Below are positions 35,853-44,336 of a DNA stretch of 64,000 nucleotides, piece by piece. Every line of letters begins with the position of its first letter. Position 1 is the stretch's first letter. A model generated the notes under the pieces. It saw only the letters and a list, made by a program, of their open reading frames with translations, made no database searches and had not been told where the DNA came from. Origin of the DNA: Streptomyces broussonetiae (lineage in GTDB: Bacteria; Actinomycetota; Actinomycetes; Streptomycetales; Streptomycetaceae); assembly GCF_009796285.1 (NCBI RefSeq), contig NZ_CP047020.1, forward strand, positions 6,944,001 through 7,008,000, written 5' to 3'. The position numbers and the translations under genes were made by a program.

Positions 35853-37112
35853 TCAGGACGGCCGGGTCATTCCGTTCAGGCGGACGACGACCATGGCGAT
35901 GTCGTCGCCTGCCCCGCCGGTGAGGTGGAGGCGGGCGAGGAGGGCGTCGGCGAGGTGTTCCGGGCCGAAGTCGGTGCAGGTGGCGAGGGTGGAGAGCAGG
36001 CGGGTCAGGCCGGTGTCGATGTCCTCATCGCGGCGTTCGATCAAGCCGTCGGTGTAGAGGATGAGGGTGTCGCCGGGGCAGTACGTCGCGTTGGCCTGGG
36101 GGCGGGGGACGTGTTCGGGGCGGGCGCCCAGTGGTGGGTCGGTGGCCTGGTCGAGCAGGTCGCAGGTGCCGTCAGGGTGCAGCAGGACGGGCGGGGGGTG
36201 GCCTGCGCTGCTGTAGATGAGCAGGTGGTTGTGGCAGTCGACGAGGACCTGGACGGCGGTGGCGGCCAGGGCTCCCTCGATCGAGCGGGCGTACAGCCCG
36301 AGGACCTCCAGGGCCTGGGCGGGGCCGTGGACGGTGCGGGTGGCGGCGCTCAGCGCGCTGCGGAGCATGCCCATGACGGTGGCGGCCATCAGCCCGTGGC
36401 CGACGACGTCACCGACCGTGACGGCGAAGCGGTCCCCGGGCAGGTCGACGGTGTCATACCAGTCGCCGCACACGTTCAGCGCTCCCACTGCAGGCAGGTA
36501 GCGCACCGCGACGTTCGGGTGCCCGGCCAGGTCCGGGATGTGCAGCATGGCCTCCTGCAGGGCGACGGCTATCCGTCGTTCACGGGCGTGGGCCTGCCGC
36601 AGTTCCTCGTTCAGCTGCTGCAACTGCCGCGCCCGGGCGTACAGCTCAGCCTCCATGGCGGCTTCCCGGCCAGGGCTGACCGACGGCAGGTACGCCGCGC
36701 GGCGGACGCGGACGACGTCGGTCATGTCCTCGGACCGGTGGATGATCCAGGCGACCTGCCCGTCCGCGCCCAGGACGGGCACGTTGATCGCGGACCACCA
36801 GCGCTCCTTGAACACCCCGGGGCTGCCGGCGACCGGGATGTCGTACTTCTGCAACGCCATGTGATCGGTCTGGCCGCTGGACAGAACCCTGTGCAGGGAG
36901 GCTTTCAGCGTCGCTACCCCGTCGGCCTCCGGATCGGCGGGGTTGTCCGGGAAGGCGTCGAAGAGGTACTGCCCGAGCAGCTCGGCCCGGCTGCGTCCGG
37001 TCACCTCGCAGAACGCCGGGTTGGCATCAATGATCACCAGGTCCGTGCCGAGCGCCAGACACGGGCTCGGAAGGGCGGCGAACAGCGCCACGTAGTCGAT
37101 CTGCGGTGTCAC
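35853..37112 (-). CDS. PAS-domain SpoIIE/RsbU-type protein serine phosphatase
   Basis: A protein of about 419 residues. An N-terminal PAS domain (VIIDANPAFCEVTGRSRAEL and WWSAINVPVL) is followed by a coiled-coil linker rich in Arg/Gln/Glu and a PP2C-like SpoIIE domain with GDWYDTVDLPGDRFAVTVGD, GHGLMAATVMG, YTDGLIE and GDDIAMVVVR. Such proteins dephosphorylate anti-sigma-antagonists in stress or developmental sigma-factor switches. No STAS antagonist or kinase gene is adjacent, so the partner is elsewhere. The GTG at 37112 is preferred; a start at 37172 is possible. Confidence 0.85.
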   Translation of the reverse strand: MTPQIDYVALFAALPSPCLALGTDLVIIDANPAFCEVTGRSRAELLGQYLFDAFPDNPADPEADGVATLKASLHRVLSSGQTDHMALQKYDIPVAGSPGVFKERWWSAINVPVLGADGQVAWIIHRSEDMTDVVRVRRAAYLPSVSPGREAAMEAELYARARQLQQLNEELRQAHARERRIAVALQEAMLHIPDLAGHPNVAVRYLPAVGALNVCGDWYDTVDLPGDRFAVTVGDVVGHGLMAATVMGMLRSALSAATRTVHGPAQALEVLGLYARSIEGALAATAVQVLVDCHNHLLIYSSAGHPPPVLLHPDGTCDLLDQATDPPLGARPEHVPRPQANATYCPGDTLILYTDGLIERRDEDIDTGLTRLLSTLATCTDFGPEHLADALLARLHLTGGAGDDIAMVVVRLNGMTRPS

Positions 37113-37439
37113 ACGCGTTCCAGCCAGTCGATCCTTCCTCCAATGTACGAAGTGCCCAGCTCCCGCGCCCACCGAGCCCGCTCATGGCGTCAGGTGGCCG
37201 CTGCGCACCGCTCAGCCTGCGTACACCCCGACCTGGGCCGGCTTCGTTGGGTGATGCGTGAGGACGGACGACGAACGACGGTTTCACGGCCGCGGTGACA
37301 TCTTCGCCCCGCTCCACGCAGGGACCTGCTCCTACGGGGTTGCCCAGCTCCGCCACCGGCCGCGGATCCAGACCGAAGCCGACATCGCCCGGCGCCGGGG
37401 CATCTGGAGGTGCGGAGCAGCGACGCGCTCGGCTCGGGC
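37113..37439. other. Divergent promoter region between phosphatase and carbonic anhydrase
   Basis: About 325 bases with no gene. It should carry promoters in both directions. GGAGGAAGGA at 37136-37145 (minus strand) lies oddly far from the phosphatase GTG and may support a more upstream start. No operator was recognised. Confidence 0.4.
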
Positions 37440-38132
37440 ATGAGCGGACCTGGCGGCTCGACGCCGCAGGGCGGTCCTCAGGCTTCCGCCATGAACGAGA
37501 CCCAGGCCGCAACCTCCCGTGAAGCCTTCGAACTGCTGATGGCCGGCAACCAGCGATTCGTCGCGGGAATCCCCGAACATCCGAACCAGGACGCCGCCCG
37601 CCGCACCGAGTTCGCCGCGTCCCAGCGACCGTTCACCGTGCTGTTCGGATGCTCCGACTCCCGCCTGGCCGCCGAGATCATCTTCGACCGCGGACTGGGC
37701 GATCTGTTCGTGGTGCGCACTGCCGGCCACGTCACGGGACCGGAAGTGATCGGCAGCATCGAGTACGGCGTCGACATACTGAACTGTCCCCTGTTTGTGG
37801 TCCTGGGCCATGAGGCGTGCGGTGCCGTCGGCGCCGCACGCGCCGCTCTGGAGGACGGGGTGGCCCCGGCCGGCTACGTGCGCGATGTCGTCGAGCGGGT
37901 GACGCCCAGCGTGCTGTCGGCCCGGGCCGCCGGCCGCGTGAAGGGCGAGGAGATCCTGGACGAGCACATCCGGCACACCGTCGACCTGCTGCTGGACCGC
38001 TCCCGGCTGCTCGCCGAGAAGGTCGCCGCCGGACACGCCGCCGTCGTGGGCCTGTGCTACGGCCTGGCCGATGCCACTGCACGCCTCGTCGCGACCCGTG
38101 GCCTCGACGCACCCGTCACCACGGCATCGTGA
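37440..38132 (+). CDS. Beta-class carbonic anhydrase
   Basis: This enzyme interconverts CO2 and bicarbonate. In the 230-residue protein the zinc ligands and active-site dyad are visible: C71-S-D73-S-R75 in FGCSDSRL, then H124 and C127 in VLGHEACGAV. The start is uncertain: GTG 37410, ATG 37440 or ATG 37491 are in frame and none has a good ribosome site. The first ~20 residues are Gly/Pro-rich and non-conserved. It sits beside stress-type genes (PAS phosphatase and the second MerR-like gene). Confidence 0.9.
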   Translation: MSGPGGSTPQGGPQASAMNETQAATSREAFELLMAGNQRFVAGIPEHPNQDAARRTEFAASQRPFTVLFGCSDSRLAAEIIFDRGLGDLFVVRTAGHVTGPEVIGSIEYGVDILNCPLFVVLGHEACGAVGAARAALEDGVAPAGYVRDVVERVTPSVLSARAAGRVKGEEILDEHIRHTVDLLLDRSRLLAEKVAAGHAAVVGLCYGLADATARLVATRGLDAPVTTAS

Positions 38133-38410
38133 CCGCCGAAGCGCCCACAGCATCCCAGGCGGCCACGGCCGTCACCGGCGGAGGCGGCGACCAGGGAAGC
38201 GACTGGTGACTTATGAGGGCCGGGGTCCGGCGGCGCGGCGAAGCCGGTTGGCGATCGCCAGTCCCAGCCCCTCCTCCACCGGCAGGGACGCGATCAGCCA
38301 CGCTCAGCATGTGGTCGCCGAGCCGGGAAGCAACCCGGGACAGCACTCTTCCGAGTGTATCTGCGGAAGAACTCCAGACACTCACCATGGAGAAAACCTG
38401 TCGTTACGAT

Positions 38411-38819
38411 AGTAGACATTGGCTCGTCGCAGGGTTACTGTCTTTGTCGTACCCAGGAAGTCGAAGTGGGCACGGCAGACACGAACTGCCATGCCGGCAG
38501 GTCAAGCAGGACACGGCCCAAGAGGGTCGTGAGCAGTACCCGCGGTATCCAGCAGTGCAACCGAGTAACCGAAGGTAAGGAGCGAGACGCCATCAGGATC
38601 GCCCGGGCGAGGAAGCAGTCCGCCCGGGTACCGCAGGCCCCGGATTGGAAGGTGGTCCCCGGTCACGCATCCGCGATCCCCGCAGTCCCGCCCTCGCAGG
38701 CGGACCCTGCGGACATACGAGGCCGGCGCAGTTCGCCGGTAGATGGTGTTGAAAGCTCGGGGCCCGGGTGCCAGTACGGCGCCCGGGCCCCCCGACGCGT
38801 CCCCCGGAAGAAGAGGTCT
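38411..38819 (+). promoter_or_regulatory. Conserved structured leader, copy B, of MerR-like gene
   Basis: Counterpart of copy A. AGTAGACATT...TCGTA lies at 38411-38452; the hairpin 38469-38495 has the same ACACGAA loop; CATCAGGATCGCCCGGGC (38591-38608) pairs with GCCCGGG (38622-38628); the 34-nt block is 38651-38684; GCCGGC/GCCGGT forms a hairpin at about 38722-38740; AGATGGTGTTG is at 38741-38751; the terminal stem is 38759-38791; then ACGCGTCCC follows. It is about 110 nt shorter than copy A between hairpin 1 and the CATCAGGATC block. The sequence from 38133 to 38410 before it holds no supported gene. Confidence 0.75.
38759..38791 (+). terminator. Strong hairpin before MerR-like gene B (attenuator candidate)
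   Basis: GGGGCCCGGGTGCC pairs with GGCGCCCGGGCCCC around AGTAC. Compared with copy A, two T-A pairs have become C-G and G-C with both partners changed, and one T-A has become a G-T wobble. Confidence 0.7.
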
Positions 38820-39164
38820 ATGCCCCCTGGCAGTTCCCGCGCCGTCACCCCTCTCGATGACGACGACTACCCCGCCTACACCATGGGCCGGGCCGCCGAC
38901 ATGCTCGGCACCACCCCCGCCTTCCTGCGCGCCCTCGGCGAACACCGCCTGATCACACCTCTGCGCTCCGAAGGCGGCCACCGCCGCTACTCCCGCTACC
39001 AACTGCGCATCGCTGCCCGTGCCCGCGAACTCGTCGACCAGGGCACCCCCATCGAAGCTGCCTGCCGCATCATCATCCTCGAAGACCAACTCGAAGAAGC
39101 GCAGCGCATCAACGAGCAAATGCGCACACAAGGCCCCGAGCCGCAGTCGAAGACCTCAGCCTGA
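38820..39164 (+). CDS. Small MerR/BldC-like DNA-binding protein, copy B
   Basis: A 114-residue paralogue of the 32.4-kb protein. The N-terminus is different (MPPGSSRAVTPLDDDDYPAY). The winged helix TMGRAADMLGTTPAFLRALG and GGHRRYSRYQLRIAARAREL is shared, as is the helix IIILEDQLEEAQRIN, with a variable tail. Identity over the ~85-residue core is about 90 percent by eye. AAGAGG stands 4 nt before ATG. The conserved leader suggests that both copies answer the same signal. Confidence 0.88.
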   Translation: MPPGSSRAVTPLDDDDYPAYTMGRAADMLGTTPAFLRALGEHRLITPLRSEGGHRRYSRYQLRIAARARELVDQGTPIEAACRIIILEDQLEEAQRINEQMRTQGPEPQSKTSA

Positions 39165-39438
39165 CCGGACGCCGGCACGAAGACACGGACGACGCTCCCG
39201 GCCCGCCACCGACTGGACCCCACCATCGGCCCCTGAAACGAGCGCCCCTGACTCCCGCAGGGCAAGGACCCCGGCGATCACCACGCTGGGGTCCTTCTCT
39301 GTCCAAGACGGTCCCACCGGTCCCGGGCCGGAGCCCTGCCGGCGCGCCGGTTGCCCATCGGCGGCCGGCCAGGCCCGGTGAGGCACACGCCGGCGTGTCG
39401 ACGTCCGTGCCGTCCCGCGTGCCTGGCACGTGGTTCTC

Positions 39439-39828
39439 ATGCAGCCGCTGCCGGCTCCCTGCCCCGCCGACCTCATTCCCGACGCGACGGGCATGGCGGC
39501 CTTCAAAGCGGCGAACCGGCAGGCCAAGGAGCAGGACGCCGTCTTCGTCGCCATCGAGTCTCTGGGCGAGCACTGGACGGTGAAGGCCGACATGATCACC
39601 GCCCGGCAGTACGCCGTCGCCGACTCGGTGTACGACGCCATCCGCGCCGCGGTCATCCAGATGATCCGCGCCGGCGAGATCCGCTCGGACTCCTCCGCGG
39701 GGCCGGTCTGCTTCGTACTGCACGACGTGGCAGACGAGAGCCGGGCCCGCGAACTCGCAGCCGCCCTGCACGCCGCCCTGTACGGAAACCTGGCGCCGCT
39801 CGCCCGCGCGATGCCTACCGCATCCTGA
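39439..39828 (+). CDS. Hypothetical protein, about 129 residues
   Basis: Not recognised. It starts MQPLPAPCPADLIPDATGMA, with a helical soluble region FKAANRQAKEQDAVFVAIES and YAVADSVYDAIRAAVIQMIR, and no membrane segments. No clear ribosome site precedes the ATG at 39439 or GTG at 39430. Codon use looks genuine. It lies between the MerR-like gene B and RNase J. Confidence 0.5.
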   Translation: MQPLPAPCPADLIPDATGMAAFKAANRQAKEQDAVFVAIESLGEHWTVKADMITARQYAVADSVYDAIRAAVIQMIRAGEIRSDSSAGPVCFVLHDVADESRARELAAALHAALYGNLAPLARAMPTAS

Positions 39829-40019
39829 CCAGCCGCCTTCAGGACTCCAAGATCATCTCGTGGCGGCGCTTGGGCTCACCTTGGCTGGACCCCGCCTTGA
39901 CCCCTCCCTGTCCGGCCGTCGGCGTCATCAGATCGTCCCCGGACACCGTTGTGGTGCCCGCCCCTGTTCGGAGGAGGTAATGGATCACCCTGTCCGGCTC
40001 TCCGGGTACCGTCAGGGGC

Positions 40020-41705
40020 ATGAGTCATCCGCACCCCGAGCTGAAAGCCGCCCCGCCCCTTCCCGAAGGAGGGCTGCGGGTCATCGCCCTGGGCGGCCTG
40101 GGTGAGATCGGCCGCAACATGACCGTCTTCGAGCACGCGGGCAAGCTGCTCATCGTCGACTGCGGCGTGCTGTTCCCCGAGGAGACCCAGCCCGGCGTGG
40201 ACGTGATCCTGCCGGACTTCACCTCGATCCGGGACCGGCTGGACGACATCGTGGCCGTGGTCCTCACCCACGGCCACGAGGACCACATCGGCGGCGTGCC
40301 GTACCTGCTGCGCGAGCGGTCCGACATTCCCGTCGTCGGCTCCAAGCTGACGCTGGCGTTCCTGGAGGCCAAGCTCAAGGAACACGGCATCCGGCCGCGC
40401 ACGGTGCGGGTGCGGGAGGGCGACCGGCGCGGCCTCGGGCCCTTCGACTGCGAGTTCGTGGCGGTCAACCACTCCATCCCCGACAGCCTCGCGGTCGCGA
40501 TCCGCACCCGGGCCGGGATGGTGCTGCACACCGGCGACTTCAAGATGGACCAGTTCCCTCTCGACGACCGCATCACCGATCTGCGTGCCTTCGCCCGCCT
40601 CGGCGAGGAGGGCGTGGACCTGTTCCTCACCGACTCCACCAACGCCGAAGTACCCGGCTTCACCACCTCCGAGCGTGAGCTGAACCCTGCGATCGAGCAG
40701 GTGATGCGCACCGCGCCGCGCCGGGTCATCGTCTCCAGCTTCGCCAGCCACGTGCACCGCATCCAGCAGGTCCTGGACGCCGCCCACCAGCACGGCCGCA
40801 AGGTCGCCTTCGTCGGCCGGTCGATGGTCCGCAACATGGGCATCGCCCGTGACCTGGGCTATCTGAAGGTCCCCTCCGGTCTGGTCGTGAGCACGAAGGA
40901 GCTGGAGAAGCTCCCGGACCACAAGATCACGCTGGTGTGCACCGGCTCCCAGGGCGAACCGATGGCCGCGCTGTCACGGATGGCCAACCGCGACCACATG
41001 ATCCGCATCGGCAAGGACGACACCGTCCTGCTCGCCAGCTCCCTCATCCCCGGCAACGAGAACGCCATCTACCGGGTGATCAACGGACTCACCCGGTGGG
41101 GCGCCCACGTGGTCCACAAGGGCAACGCCAAGGTGCACGTCTCCGGGCACGCCAGCGCCGGCGAACTCGTCTACTGCTACAACATCGTCAAACCCCGCAA
41201 CGTCATGCCCGTGCACGGCGAATGGCGCCACCTGCGGGCCAACGCCGACCTCGCCATCCGCACCGGTGTCGACCCCGACCGGGTCGTCATCGCCGAGGAC
41301 GGCGTCGTCGTCGACCTGGTCGACGGACGTGCGTCCATCACCGGCAAGGTCCCCGCCGGCAACGTCTACGTGGACGGCATGGAAGTCGGCGGCGCCACCG
41401 AGGCGTCCCTCAAGGACCGCCTCACCCTCGCCGCCGAAGGCGTGGTCACCGTGGTGGCGATCGTCGACGCGGACACCGGCGCCCTCGCCGAGGCCCCCGA
41501 CTTCCTGGCCCGCGGCTTCGTCCACGACGACACCACCTTCGAGCCGGTCGTCCCCGTCATCGAGAAGACCCTGGCCACCGCGGCCGAGGAAGGCGTCGGG
41601 GACGCGCGCCAACTCGAACAACTCATCGCCCGCGCCGTGGCGAACTGGGCGTTCCGCACCCACCGCCGCAAGCCCCTCATCATCCCCGTCATCATCGACG
41701 CCTGA
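40020..41705 (+). CDS. rnj: Ribonuclease J
   Basis: A 561-residue RNase of the metallo-beta-lactamase/beta-CASP family, with exo- and endonuclease activity in mRNA decay and rRNA maturation. The zinc motif is H84-G-H86-E-D88-H89 in LTHGHEDHIGG; further sites are HTGDFKMD, DSTNAEVPG and HVSGHASAGEL. No Shine-Dalgarno precedes the ATG; TACCGT at 40007-40012 lies 7 nt before it, so the mRNA may be leaderless. Streptomyces have a housekeeping copy near dapA from memory, so this may be a second paralogue. Confidence 0.92.
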   Translation: MSHPHPELKAAPPLPEGGLRVIALGGLGEIGRNMTVFEHAGKLLIVDCGVLFPEETQPGVDVILPDFTSIRDRLDDIVAVVLTHGHEDHIGGVPYLLRERSDIPVVGSKLTLAFLEAKLKEHGIRPRTVRVREGDRRGLGPFDCEFVAVNHSIPDSLAVAIRTRAGMVLHTGDFKMDQFPLDDRITDLRAFARLGEEGVDLFLTDSTNAEVPGFTTSERELNPAIEQVMRTAPRRVIVSSFASHVHRIQQVLDAAHQHGRKVAFVGRSMVRNMGIARDLGYLKVPSGLVVSTKELEKLPDHKITLVCTGSQGEPMAALSRMANRDHMIRIGKDDTVLLASSLIPGNENAIYRVINGLTRWGAHVVHKGNAKVHVSGHASAGELVYCYNIVKPRNVMPVHGEWRHLRANADLAIRTGVDPDRVVIAEDGVVVDLVDGRASITGKVPAGNVYVDGMEVGGATEASLKDRLTLAAEGVVTVVAIVDADTGALAEAPDFLARGFVHDDTTFEPVVPVIEKTLATAAEEGVGDARQLEQLIARAVANWAFRTHRRKPLIIPVIIDA

Positions 41706-42177
41706 GCCACGGCACCCGCGCAGGGCGGCACGAGGCCGCCGACTCGGGTTGCCTCGCCGGCCTCCATCGCTTTTGGGATCCGGTCCGGGGCCCATCCCGG
41801 TGAAGTCCGCTGCAGGACACGGTCGATGCACGCACGTTCCTTGGCCCGACAGATAATGGCCTGCGGTGCGGTGCCCGGATCGCAGGTCCACTGGGCACAG
41901 GCGTCGCGAAGCTGGTCGGGGGCAGTGTGAAGGTCACGGGGACGCCCTTCCACCGGCAGCCGGACAGCCAGGTTGGTGATCGCGGTCGCCCGCGGCCGGT
42001 TCCCGACCGTGCAGCGGTCCTCGGCGCGGCCGGACGACCGGTGACAACTCGCCGACGCCATGCGGTGCGAGCCCCCGTGCACCTGCCAGGGCGGGCATCG
42101 CGGTGCTCCGGGCGACAAGGCCTGTGAGGGCCACGGCCCACGCCGTGGGGTACCCGGTCGGCCGCGCCGGCGATGCG
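41706..42177. other. Intergenic stretch, possible remnant on minus strand
   Basis: About 470 bases. The minus strand around 41760-41940 reads LHTAPDQLRDACAQWTCDPG then RAKERACIDRVLQRTSP, which has protein-like composition but no start, no full domain and no family I recognise. It may be a fragment of a lost gene. Confidence 0.35.
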
Positions 42178-43071
42178 TCAGGTGACCGAAGTGATCGCTC
42201 GTACGGCCGCCGTGACGCCGGGGGCCGGAGTGCCGGGAAGCCGCGCCACGAGGATCCGGCGGACCTCGGTGGGTACTCCGTCCACACGCAACAGGCTTAC
42301 GCCGTGTGGCAGCACCGCCGACATGCGGGACGGCACCGTCGTCACGCCGAAACCGCCGGCGACCAGCTGCAGTTTGGTGAGCCAGTCGCGCGTGCTGTGG
42401 ACGACGCGTGGCCGTCCGGGCAGGCCGGGCCAGACGCCGAGCAGAGGTTCGGCGCCCGAGGAGGGGGTGTCGATCCAAGGGGCGTCGACGAGTTCGTCGA
42501 CGTGCACCGCGGTGCGGCCGGCGAACCTGCCGGTGGTCGCCGCTCCTACGAGCAGTTCGGTGTCCCCGACCGTTTCGACGTGAAGCCGGGGCGACTCACC
42601 GTCCGACGGCCGGTGCGGCGGGCGGGACGTCAGTACGGCGATGTCGATCGACCCCGCCCGCAGGGCCCGGAGCAGGCCGGGTGTGGTGCCCTCACGCGTC
42701 GTGACCGTCACCTGCGGGCAGGCCGTCGCGAGGCGCGTGAGCACACCGGGCAGGATCGATGCCCCGGCGCTGGGGAACATCCCCAGCCGCACCGGTTCCG
42801 TCCGCGCGGCGGAGTCGGCCAGCTCGTGCTCGACCACCGCGATGGAGTCGAGGATCACGCGGGCGTGCCGGAGCAGGGTCAGGCCGGCCGGGGTGAGCTG
42901 TACCCCGTCGAAGCGGCGCTCGAACAGGACGGCACCCGCACTCCGTTCGAGGGCTGCCGCTTGGCGAGAGACCGCCGACTGGGTGTAGCCGAGCCGAGAG
43001 GCCGCCGCGGTGAAGCTCCCCGACTCGGCGACCTGCCGCAGGACCCGTAGGGCGGTACTGGAGAAGTCCAT
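42178..43071 (-). CDS. LysR-family transcriptional regulator
   Basis: A 297-residue LysR regulator. The N-terminal helix-turn-helix is FTAAASRLGYTQSAVSRQAA. The substrate-binding domain follows, with VRLGMFPSAGASILPGVLTR and TRDWLTKLQLVAGGFGVTTV. The ATG at 43071 is chosen because it begins the conserved MDFSSTALRVLRQVAESGSF. It is divergent from a dehydrogenase gene over 92 nt, with an inverted repeat at its own start, the usual LysR arrangement. The inducer is unknown. Confidence 0.92.
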   Translation of the reverse strand: MDFSSTALRVLRQVAESGSFTAAASRLGYTQSAVSRQAAALERSAGAVLFERRFDGVQLTPAGLTLLRHARVILDSIAVVEHELADSAARTEPVRLGMFPSAGASILPGVLTRLATACPQVTVTTREGTTPGLLRALRAGSIDIAVLTSRPPHRPSDGESPRLHVETVGDTELLVGAATTGRFAGRTAVHVDELVDAPWIDTPSSGAEPLLGVWPGLPGRPRVVHSTRDWLTKLQLVAGGFGVTTVPSRMSAVLPHGVSLLRVDGVPTEVRRILVARLPGTPAPGVTAAVRAITSVT

Positions 43072-43084
43072 GCGCACTACGCAT
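43070..43084. promoter_or_regulatory. LysR-type inverted repeat
   Basis: ATGCG-CACTA-CGCAT, a 5-5-5 inverted repeat within a T-N11-A type sequence, covers the lysR start codon. It is a likely autoregulatory and divergent-promoter site for the LysR protein (inference). Confidence 0.55.
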
Positions 43085-43163
43085 ACCACAGATGTCAGAT
43101 GCTCGCTTGGCTCATGCCCTGGGGGCTCCTAGCCTCAAGACGGACCATCAAGGAGGCCAGCAG

Positions 43164-44255
43164 ATGCGAGCAGCAGTCCTGACAGAGTTCGGTGCCCCGC
43201 TCACCGTGCAGGAGATCCCCGATCCCGTGGCCGGCGGCGGCGAGGTGGTGGTCAAGGTCCTGGCGGCCGGCATCTTCCCGTACGCCGAGGAGGTCTTCAG
43301 CGGCCGGCGCAAATACCCGCTCGAACCCCCTGTGGTCCCCGGTACCGGTGGCGTCGGACGGATCGTCAGCGTCGGCCCGGACGCCACCCGGCTGCGCGTC
43401 GGCGACCTGGTGTGGTGCGACTGCACGGTCCGCTCTCGCGACGACGCGCTGACACCCGACATCGCGCTGCAGGGCTGGAGCTCCCGCGGCGAGGGCGGCG
43501 CCAGGCTCGCCCGGCACCTGCACGACGGGTCATTCGCCGAACTCATGCGGGTACCGACGGAGAACGTCCACCCGCTGCCCCGGGAAGCGGAGGACGATCC
43601 GGCGCGCTGGTCCTCGCTCGGCATGTACGCCATCCCCTACGGAGGACTGCTGGCGGGCCGCCTCGCAGCCGGCGAGACGCTGGTCGTCAGCGGAGCCACC
43701 GGCAACCTCGGCAGCGCCGCGGTCGCCGTGGCCCTTGCGACGGGGGCGGGCCGGGTGATCACGCCGGGCCGCAACCGCGCCGCGCTCGACCTCCTCGCCG
43801 ACCGATTCGGACCGCGCGTGGCTCCGGTCGAACTGACCGGAGACGAGGACGCCGACCGCGCGGCCGTGTCCGCCGCGGCCGAGGGCCCGATCGACATGGT
43901 GATCGACCTGCTCCCGCCCGCCGCGCCCAGCTCGGCGGTGCGCGCGGCGGCCATGACCGTCCGAGAGTACGGCCGCGTCGTCCTGATGGGCGGCGTCGGC
44001 ATGCTCGGTGGCGCCGATCTCGCTCTTCCCTACCCGTGGATCATGCGCAACTCGGTCACCGTGCGCGGGCAGTGGGTGTGCCCACGCTCGGCCAACGTCG
44101 GCATGATCCGACTCATCGCGTCACGTGCGCTCGATCTCCGTCCCGAACGGGTCCGTACCTTTTCTCTCGACGCCGTCAACGACGCCGTCGCGTACGCCGC
44201 CGCGCACGGCGGGCCGTTCGACCGCACCGTCCTCACCCCGCCCGCCGGCCGTTGA
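43164..44255 (+). CDS. Medium-chain zinc-type/quinone-oxidoreductase-like alcohol dehydrogenase
   Basis: A 363-residue MDR-superfamily protein. The GroES-like domain is MRAAVLTEFGAPLTVQEIPD and VVPGTGGVGRIVSVGPDATR; the NAD(P) Rossmann motif is SGATGNLGSAAVAVALATGA. A full set of zinc-ligand Cys residues is not seen, so it is nearer to the quinone-oxidoreductase branch. AAGGAGG lies 7 nt before ATG. The likely regulator is the divergent LysR protein. The substrate is unknown. Confidence 0.85.
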   Translation: MRAAVLTEFGAPLTVQEIPDPVAGGGEVVVKVLAAGIFPYAEEVFSGRRKYPLEPPVVPGTGGVGRIVSVGPDATRLRVGDLVWCDCTVRSRDDALTPDIALQGWSSRGEGGARLARHLHDGSFAELMRVPTENVHPLPREAEDDPARWSSLGMYAIPYGGLLAGRLAAGETLVVSGATGNLGSAAVAVALATGAGRVITPGRNRAALDLLADRFGPRVAPVELTGDEDADRAAVSAAAEGPIDMVIDLLPPAAPSSAVRAAAMTVREYGRVVLMGGVGMLGGADLALPYPWIMRNSVTVRGQWVCPRSANVGMIRLIASRALDLRPERVRTFSLDAVNDAVAYAAAHGGPFDRTVLTPPAGR

Positions 44256-44336
44256 CGGACGCCGGGCCGGCCGACCGCTGCGCACCGGGGGTGTGCGGTC
44301 GGCCTGCCGGGTTCGTGCAGCGCTGGGGGCTCGCGG

